From contig NC_083610.1 of NCBI RefSeq assembly GCF_029168945.1, forward strand, positions 51,787,429 through 51,851,428: a DNA stretch of 64,000 bases, in the 5' to 3' direction. Each line of letters begins with the position of its first letter. Position 1 is the stretch's first letter. Under the pieces are notes generated by a model. That model saw nothing but the letters and a program-made list of their open reading frames with translations. It made no database searches and was not told the origin of the DNA. This document shows, in pieces, positions 55,744-64,000 of the stretch. The position numbers and the translations under genes were made by a program. The DNA is from Cannabis sativa. Lineage: Eukaryota; Streptophyta; Magnoliopsida; Rosales; Cannabaceae.

Positions 55744-57363
55744 AAGCAAAAAGGAAATTTTCTTCAAGTCTGTCATGATATTTCTATCTGAGCCATTTGA
55801 GCAGCTTCGTTTGGACTACATTTAGGCTTCAAACAGTGAGCAAGTTTTCAATCTTCTCCTCTTTTAACTTTTCATTTTTAATTTATGAGTTTCCATTGTA
55901 GGAAATGCCCTTATTCTTGACTTGTTGTAGAAGATACATAGAAAATCTAGGCTCGAAACTTTATAGCTTTCTTTGCAATATTTTGTACAACTTCGTGGTT
56001 TACGACATTATGCCTTTAATCTAGCATTGCTCTATTTTCACCTTGCTCATCCGAAGCTTCGTGAAATTTAACTTTTAACCCAAAAAATTTTAAACTTATT
56101 GGTTTTGACTTAACTTTTTGTGCATTTTTTGTCCTTTTAATTTGTTGGGTGGTCCTGGTCGACGCTTTTTCCTGTTTATTGTTCGATTTCCTGGCCAAAC
56201 ACTCATCTCGTGTGTTGTCTTTTGTAGATGAACCTTGGTGTGTTTTGTGGAGGCGAACACTAAATTGACTAGGCTTTGCTTCAACTCTTGTACGAGGAGA
56301 GGATCAACCTCATCTTCGTGCCAGTCCATCCTCTTCGAGTGACGGACTTTCTAACTCGAGCTTTGAAGATTGGGAAGTGAGTAGTGATCATTCTCCTACT
56401 CCAGAACCCATACGCAACATCACTCTTACACCGAGCAGATCCCAGGAGAAGGGTACGGCCGCTTCATTTGGGAATGTAAGAAGGGTTGGAGGCATTATCT
56501 TCCGGCTAATTGGACATATATTGTCTGGCCAGGTGTTGCTGACATCCTTCCTGTTGGCCGTCAAAGTTTTGGTAACTTCGGCATCCCAGTAGTTGTCCCT
56601 ACTGTTAATGTTGCAAGACACACACATTAGTATCCATCCAGGAGAAGGAAGATGGCTCGCACAAAGCAAACTACGCGGAAAGTCAATGCATCTGACCCTC
56701 ACGTGGCTTAGCTCGCCACGTTACCAAGGGCTGAGCAAGATCTGCCAGCTATGGAGGAGGACGATCTTGAGGGGGACATTGAGGTCCAGGAGATAGAGGA
56801 ACAGGACGACGTCCGTCCTGATATCCCTTCCGAAGCTGAGGAGGAAGGAGTGGTCGAGGCTTTAAATTTTGGACGGTATAATGAGGCTGGGGAGTCAGTG
56901 TCTGCGTACGGTGATGCCTTGGTCGAGGGGGAGGACTATGTCACCGAGGAGCTTACTGAGGCAGTTCCCCACAGGAGGCAAAGTGCCTTAGGTGCCAGAT
57001 GGGTGAGCCCTCCGTCCAAAATAAGTGAGGCACGTATGAGGGCCTAAGGCTGCGTACTTGTGCGGATTGGAGTGTTACGTCCCTTCTTTGAATCACCAGG
57101 CAACAAACCCACAGAATGGTTTTTGTGCTTGGTCAAGTGCTCACACTAAGCAAGGGGCGATGGTGCCTTTGCACTCGTACTTCAAGAGGGTGGAATATTA
57201 TTTTCACCTTTGTCTGACCTAGTTCATTCCAAAGGGCATTAAGTATTTGTCGGCCATGTTTGTCCTCTACGCCATTGAAGGATGGGGTGTGTCGTGTCCA
57301 CACGAGGTCAATTGGTTTTTTGACTTGAAGTCTACCCCTAAGCAGAGCAGGTCAGGGTACTTC
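55744..57363 (+). pseudogene. Antisense ORF of gypsy F, cut by copia LTR G
   Basis: Continuation of the antisense unit of F after element E. The first exon ends at a donor AAACA/GTGAGC (55836), which aligns with CAAACA/GTAAGT in D. An intron of about 390 nt ends in TCTTTTGTAG at 56227, directly before an ATG. The coding part is broken: Ser/acidic stretch (SNSSFEDWEVSSDHSPTPEP, about 56340), acidic MEEDDLEGDIEVQEIEEQDD (56751), then the Transposase_28-like domain near 57060-57363 ([38 protein letters not shown]). The domain is interrupted at 57363 by an LTR. Several stops and shifts occur. Confidence 0.6.
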
Positions 57364-59019
57364 TATTGGGTTTTATGCCCTAAATAAAACTCATTTCAAT
57401 ATAATCAGATTTACTTATTAATAAAGATCAGAAATAACATTTTATGTTGCATGGTTCACATGATTTATTTCCTGATTATATGTACATAATGTATGAATTC
57501 TATTTAAGTCCAGAACATATGAATTTGTTAATGATTATAGTGTTGTCAGCACAGTGGAATATAATCTTAATTATATGTTCGAAAGTTTATTCCCTGATTT
57601 GTCAGTTCACTGGATTTAGACTGACATGATAATCAGCGATAGGTATTCTTACACCTTGGATAAGTCTTATGTCCTTTCCAGGGCATTGGCAAAGTTTACC
57701 AGCATCGGATGTATGGAGTATACATCGGAAGGGGCCGATATTGAACTTTGATTAGATATATTAAAATTTACCGTAATATCTATTCAATTCAATATCACAT
57801 GTTGATCCTAGATCAAATGATCTTAATTCTAATATGTTTAGGTTCGATCTCAAGAGTATTATACATGTTCTTTGATTTGTTAGTTAAGCCTACTTTTGGG
57901 TTAGGGTGATACGTACATTTTGGGAACATGATAGTGCAATTGAGTGGGAGCGCTAACATAAATATGGAATCTATAGCTTCTATCTAACAAATATAAAGTA
58001 AAGGATGATTTCCTTCGAGCTTGACCAAACGAAAATAAATGGTGGAGTACTCATTTCACTTAGCTGAAATATCATTTATACGGGGTTAAGTGTTTTAAGG
58101 ACAAAATACATTGTAGGGTGTTTCGGTAATCTAATCCATTTACAGTGTAGATCATCTATATAGAGGATCATTGATCAAATTAGGATTATAACAATGGATA
58201 ACTAATGACGTGTCTATATGGTGGAACATATAGAGCGTTCTATATACTGAGAGTGCAATTCTAAGTTCTATGCGTGGATTCAACGAAGAATTAATAAGTC
58301 AGTGAATTTAAGATATAAATTCTTGATTTGCTTATTGGAAGCTCGGATATATTGACCCATGGTCCCCATACTGGTTGAGACCATACTGCTTGTAAGACTC
58401 AGTTAATTGATTTTGATTAATCAATTATAATTCTAAAGTTAGACTATGTCTAGTTTATGAATTTTCACTTAGCAAGGGCGAAATTGTAAAGAAAAGAGAT
58501 TCTAGGTTTATTTATTAATTAAGAGACTTTATATGTCTAATTAATAAATATATTAAATGACAATATTATTTAATAATTAATTTTTAGTTATTAAATAATT
58601 AGAATTGGCATTTAAATTGTTGAATTTGAAAATTGGCGTTATTGAGAAAATGAGATGCAGAAATGATAAAACAGCAAAATTGCATAAGTAAGGCCCATTA
58701 TCCAAAGCCCAGGCCAGCCACTATTGTAGGCTTTTATCATTTATTTTTTCATTAATTTAATGCCAAATAATTCTAACTTAAACCTAGGTGGTTACCTATA
58801 AATAGATAGTGATGGCTCTCATTCACACTTAACTTTGTGAACTTTGTCAGATGAAAACTGAGCCTCTTTCTATTTACCTTGCCGCCACTTCTTCTTCTCT
58901 TTTCCCTCTTCAATTTTTCGAACCTTGAGTGAAGGAGTGAGTGCCCACACACATCAAGTGGTATCTCAGTCATAGTGTGTAAGACTGTAGGAGAATTCCA
59001 AACAACAAGAAGGAGATTC
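57364..59019 (+). repeat. Copia LTR G, interrupted by element C
   Basis: Starts TATTGGGTTTTATGCCC (TG changed to TA) and follows the 1.89-kb LTR for about 1656 bp, with the TATA box CCTATAAATAGATAG near 58796. Its 3' end is displaced by the insertion of C at 59020 and should lie right of the window. It sits inside the antisense ORF of F. Confidence 0.8.
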
Positions 59020-60912
59020 TGTTGGGTTTTGTGCCCTAAATAAAACCTTTTACAATCTGATTAGTTATCAATATAAGAAATTTGAAGTGATTTATGTTTG
59101 CATGAATTTTACATGCTAATGGTTTAATATGTTTATTACATTTACACACAAAATCAGTTAAGTCCAGATCATATGTTTATTCACAATTACAGGATCGTCA
59201 ACACAGTGGAATGTGATTGTGATTATATGAATCAAAAGACTAAGTCCATGTTTCATCAGTGTTTTGGATTTACACTAATGTGATAATCAGCGATGATGTG
59301 TACTTACACTTGGAGTAAGTGTTATGTTCTTTCCAGGACATTGGTAAAGTATACTAGTTTCGAATGTATGGAGTATACATTGGACTGGACCGATATTGCA
59401 ACTTAGTTAAGATATTATAAACTTACCGTCATATCTTTCCAAGTCAATATCAGTAGTTGATCTTAAGATTAAAAGAATCTAAATCCTGATATGCTTAGGC
59501 TCAACTCAGGAGTGCTATTCATGTTCTTTGATTTATTAGTTAAGCCTACTTTTGGGTCAGGGTGATACGCATATTTTGGGAACATGATAGTATGATTGAG
59601 TGGGAGTGCTGAACATAAATATGGAATCTATAGCTTCTACTGGTGTATAGAAGTCAAGTGAATTTCCTTTCGAGCTTAGCTAAATAGAAGTAAATGGATG
59701 AGCTCTTGTTTAAGTGACTAATTCTTAGATCACTAAACATCATTTACAGGTAGCTAAGTGTTTTAAGGGGCAAAATACGTTGAGGGGTGAGAACGGTAAA
59801 ATTATCCCATCTCGATGTAAATCATCTATATAGAGTATCTTTGATCACAATAAGATTATAACAATGGTTAAATGAGATAGCATATCTATATCGTTGAACA
59901 TATAATATGCTCTGTATAAGTCTGAGAGTGCAATTCTAAGTTCTAAGAGTGGATTCAACGAAAAATTAATAAGTAGGAATTTACTTAGTAAATTCGGTTC
60001 ACTTATTGGAAGCTCAGCATATAGATCCATGGTCCCCATTCTAGTTGAGACTATACTGCTTGTAAGACTTAATAATTGATTTGTGATTAATCAATTATAA
60101 TTCTAAAGTTAGACTATGTCTAATTTGTGAATTTTCACTAAGCAGGGGAGAAATTGTAAAGAAAAGAGATTCTAGGTTTATTTATTAATTAATAGACTTT
60201 ATATGTCTAATTAATAATTAAATTAAATGACAATATTATTTAATAATCTATTTTAGTTATTAAATAATTAGTTTTGGCATTTAAATGGTTAGAATTGGAA
60301 AATTGGCGTTTTTGAGAAAATAGAAATAAAAATTGTGAAAACTGCAAAAACCAAGTGAGGCCCATTACACACCTTGGCCGGCCACTTAAGCATGATTTTC
60401 CAATTAATATTTTCATTATTTTAATGCCAAATAATTACTAACCTAAACCTAGTAGTTGCCTATAAATAGAAAGTGATGGCTCAGTCAAACAACAAGTTTT
60501 AACAAGTTTTCAAACATTCTGTCAGAAAATTACTTTTTTAGAAAACTGAGCCTTCCCTCTCTCTCTATAGCCGAACCAACCTCTCTCTCTTTTCCTCTTC
60601 TAAATTTCGAAACCCTCAGTGATAGCGCAGTGCCCACACACAGCAAGTGGTACCTCAATCATAGATTGGAAGACTGTGAAGGATCACACACAAAGAGAAG
60701 GACATTCGGGCTCAGATCTTGATAATACTCTGCGACAGAAAGGATACAAGGGTTAGAGATCTGAGTGGAAGGAGACATTATTCCGCTGCAACCAATGTAA
60801 GGTTTTCTTAACTTTATATGTGTTTATTTATCGTTTTAGAAAGTTCATATTTAGGGTGTTAAACAACATACTTGTGAGTAGATCTAAGATCCTGGTAAAA
60901 TAAATTCTAACA
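59020..60912 (+). repeat. 5' LTR of element C (1893 bp)
   Basis: TGTTGGGTTTTGTGCCC to TTCTAACA. TATA box CCTATAAATAGAAAG near 60460. Donor-like CCAATGTAAGG with GT at 60797. Confidence 0.9.
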
Positions 60913-60913
60913 A

Positions 60914-60932
60914 CTGGCCTCAGAGCCATGGT
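60914..60932 (+). other. Primer binding site of element C
   Basis: CTGGCCTCAGAGCCATGG, the same variant Met-type site as in A (one base different). Confidence 0.7.
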
Positions 60933-63900
60933 AATTGATTTGCTTGCAAGAAATTTGGACTTTAAAATGATTGTTTGTGATTTGGATGGTTTCGTGTTGT
61001 GTTGTGTGTTATATGATGATTGATTGATGTTTGTGAATTTTTGTGAAAGATAATTGAAATTCTGCTTCTGGAATTATTTTTGTTGGATAGTATGGAAAAA
61101 ATTAAGCAATTTACGTTTTTACAGAACTCAATTTCGATTTAATTTGAATTAGTTATGATTTTTTGAAGTTTCGAAAAAAATATCGGGATGAAGCACTCAC
61201 CCACGCGCGCGCGGAACTGAGTGATCCTCGGTCATACGCGTGTTCGGACAAGATCTTGTCCGAGCAACACGCCCAGGGGTGTCTGAAACCCCCTCTCTGC
61301 ATGCGGATATGCTGCAGCTTCATCCCTGCGCTGAGGTTTCTCGGCAGTGGACCTCCCTGCGCGCGCGGGGACAGTATGCTGTGCATACTGTCCGTACAAC
61401 TTGCATTTTTTTCGTTTTTCTTCGATTTTTCATGCTATTTCATGGATTTAATTTCCGATTTTTTGTGTAGTTTTGTATTTAGACATTTACTATTCCTATT
61501 TAAATTCTAAATATCATAATTAAATTAATTAATTTTTTAAAAATTAATTCTTGGTATTAGTGTAATTTGAATTTGAAAACAAGTAAATATCTATCTTTTT
61601 GATTGATTTTTTATCTTATTTTTAAATTTGATTATATCTTATCTTATTTTAAATTTATGGTCAGATATTATTTTTTTTTAAAAAAATTAAATATTTTTTT
61701 TTAATTTGACCTTATTTAAATTTAAAATAAGATAACTATAATCATGATATTTTGAATAGAAATAAGATATTTTGCTAATTTTTAATTTTTGTTATTTTAT
61801 TTATTTATATTGAATCATAAAATTTGAAAAAGATATTTATTTATTTATTTTTAACTTATATTGAATATTTAAATTTATAAAATAACATTAATTTTTTTTT
61901 AAAAGTAGTTAGCAAATTTTTGATATGATATTTAGGTTAGTTGAAACCTAATTTTTCAAAATTGTAGGTTTAATTTTAAATATTATTTTATTAATTTCGA
62001 AAATATATATTTTTTATTATTTTTAATTCGAAAATAAATATTTTTTTTATTATTTAATTATTTTTCAAAATTTAATTATTTAAAATTAAATAAATCCTAC
62101 ATCCAACTATTCAACTAACCTTGTTGCAGGAGTATGTGTTTTAGCTTGTTTGTAAGTTTTATAAAACCTATTATTGCTTGATTGCAAATAGCCATGGTTA
62201 ACTTGTTGACAGATCCAATGATCTGATTTTAACCCATGGTTCAATTGGTCAAGTAAATAATTTGTAACAGGTAAATTTTACAATCTTCTTTCATCTGTGT
62301 ATGACCTAGCAACATGATAGGATCCATCCAAATGTGTGCCTGTGTGAGCGTATATGTTTATTTTATTATGTAGATGCATATAGGTTGTTGCTAAATAAAA
62401 TGTCACACCATGATAGATTTTATTTAGGTCCATTTAGTTTCTGGACCTATTCAATTAATAACAGTTATTTATTTTAAGGTTAAATTCCTCTCTTTTGGGC
62501 CTTGTGCGAGAGTTGGGGGCCAATAGAAGTGGGTACGACATACTGAACCCAGCTCCCCCTCATATGAACTACCCCAATTGTGAAGGCCCATTTGCCTGAT
62601 TTGAATAACCGTGCTAGGTTAATTAAATTAGTTTAACCTAATAAAATTGATTAGCAACATAATTAACTTTTAAAATATATGAAATTTATTTTCATTTTAA
62701 TATTTTAAAGTTAATTTTAAGAAAAACACTCTTAGTTTTAGATATTATTTCTTGACAAACTATTTGTATTTTTCTTGTATTTAATTAAATAAAGAATTTT
62801 AACTAACTAGATTCTTTCTGAAGCTTGTTTAATTAAATATTCCTATTTAAGTTATAAATTAGTTATTTTAACTGATTTTTCTTATCTAACTTAAATTTGA
62901 ATATTTTATTTAAATTTAAAATTAAGTTGAGGAATTCTAGGCATTAGTTATTAAAGATTCTTAAGATATTTTTTAAGTTAGTTTTAAACTTAAAATGGAA
63001 TATTTTTCAAATTAAGTGGTTACAACTTAATTTTTGATATTTAATTAAATTTAAATTTGAAAATATTTAAGTTCTAGATTTTTTCTAATACAACTTAAAT
63101 TAGATATTTTTCAAATTTTGTGGAAAAGATACTTAGTCAAATAAGATATTTTCTAGATAGTTATTTCTAGACTACTTATTATTTCTAATATTAAAATAGG
63201 AAAATATTATATATTGTGAAATTAATTATTTAAATAATTAATTTTGGTACAATTTATTTTAAGTATATTGTTTCCTAGTATTAAACTGGAAATTAATAAT
63301 TAAGCCTTCTCTACACTTAATTATTTATTTCTTGAATTTAATACATTTAATTAAATTGAAAATTAAATATCTAAGTTGATTTTCATCATGATACTTAAAT
63401 ATTTCTTTTTCATGACACTTAATTAAATAGAAAATTATTTTTAGTTGAAATTTATTTTTTCAACTTAAATTTAAATAATTTTCAAAATATATTTTTCTTT
63501 ATTTTATTAATCAATTTCGAATTGCATTTAATTATGCTAGATATTTTTGAATTTATCTTGAAAAATAGATAAAGTTGTAAATTAATTATTTATTTTAATT
63601 AATTCTTAGACCAACTTAAATCAATGATTTTTTCATTTCTTAATCAATTTAAAATAAATGAATAAAAGTATATTATTAGAAATTGAATTAATTACTCAAA
63701 GGAAAATCTAGATAGGTGATATTTTCACTTGGAGTATTTTTTCTAAGTATTTATTATTTAAGTATTTCGAAAGTAAGTTTTTATACTTTCTTTTTCAAAA
63801 TACAATAAATATATTCTCATGAAAATTTATTTTAAGTTGCAAATTAATTTAAATTAATTCAACTTAAATAATTTTCTTAATATTTATATATTAAAATTAC

Positions 63901-64000
63901 TACTAAGATGGAAATAATTCAATTTATTTCAATCACCATCTAAGTATAATTTTATAAATATTAAATTAAATTCTAGTTTAGAATTTTAATTCTAAATTCG
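60933..64000 (+). other. Leader of element C
   Basis: AT-rich, no coding sequence. Carries the GC-rich island (61200-61400) and the conserved AGAAGTGGGTACGACATACT block near 62524. It retains about 230 bp (62890-63120) deleted in A. The stem-loop and 21-nt motifs of A would lie beyond the window. Confidence 0.7.
61245..61393 (+). promoter_or_regulatory. Palindrome and hairpin in GC island of leader C
   Basis: CGGACAAGATCTTGTCCG (61245-61262) is a perfect 18-nt palindrome. GGACAGTATGC (61369-61379) pairs with GCATACTGTCC (61383-61393) over a 3-nt loop, corresponding to the hairpins of A and B. Runs of CGCGCG flank both, in contrast to the AT-rich surroundings. Confidence 0.65.

Larger units (their letters stand above)
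59020..64000 (+). mobile_element. Copia element C, 5' part
   Basis: 5' LTR, primer site and 3.1 kb of leader, very close to element A; gag and everything after are outside the window. Whether it is gag-only like A or carries pol cannot be decided here. The five bases before it are GATTC; the other flank is not visible. Confidence 0.85.

Overview
This window is plant nuclear DNA made almost entirely of nested retrotransposons. I see no host protein gene, tRNA, rRNA or CRISPR array. Evidence for a plant (most likely a eudicot; species not determined): Ty1/copia elements primed by a tRNA-Met-like site, Ty3/gypsy elements of the chromodomain-less Tat type with a second RNase H and an antisense extra ORF, plant LINE fragments with a zinc-binding RT tail, GT-AG introns of about 80 nt, and very AT-rich leaders. 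Almost every coding region carries stops or frameshifts.

Element letters used below. Z, A, B, C, G and the 17462 fragment belong to one copia superfamily with 1.87-1.89 kb LTRs that start TGTTGGGTTTTGTGCCC. D, E, F, I and J are gypsy elements with an antisense ORF ('aORF'). H is another copia element. Two LINE fragments are also present.

Layout. 1-1760: reversed LTR of Z, driven into the 5' LTR of A. 1761-9941: A (+), a gag-only copia, itself inserted in a LINE (9942-11342), which sits in a decayed copia H (11343-14335). 14336-15880: AT-rich, MITE-like and LTR-like debris. 15880-17461: 3' end of J (-). 17462-18805: truncated copia LTR. 18836-41519: gypsy I (+), of which only the aORF (minus strand) and the 3' LTR remain. 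I is split by gypsy D (21121-29792, -, TSD TCATT, itself hit by a LINE) and by copia B (31064-40894, -). 41520-42682: decayed LTR-like sequence with an (AG)35 tract. 42760-43182: a second remnant of A-type sequence. 43183-57363: 3' part of gypsy F (-), split by gypsy E (44045-55743, -, about 11.7 kb, near-intact structure). 57364-59019: copia LTR G, interrupted by the 5' end of copia C (59020 to beyond the window).

How the parts work together. In E the sense strand codes Gag, protease, RT, two RNases H and integrase. On the opposite strand, between pol and the 3' LTR, lies a spliced ORF with a 'putative gypsy type transposon' (Transposase_28-like) domain, a basic stretch and a coiled coil. 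D, F, I and J keep the same antisense unit or its promoter. In the copia family, A carries gag without pol and B carries pol with an internally deleted gag. A, B and C share a GC-rich hairpin island in the leader that shows compensatory changes, and A and B also share a duplicated 21-nt motif and a small stem-loop. Those structures are the most promising unexplained signals here.
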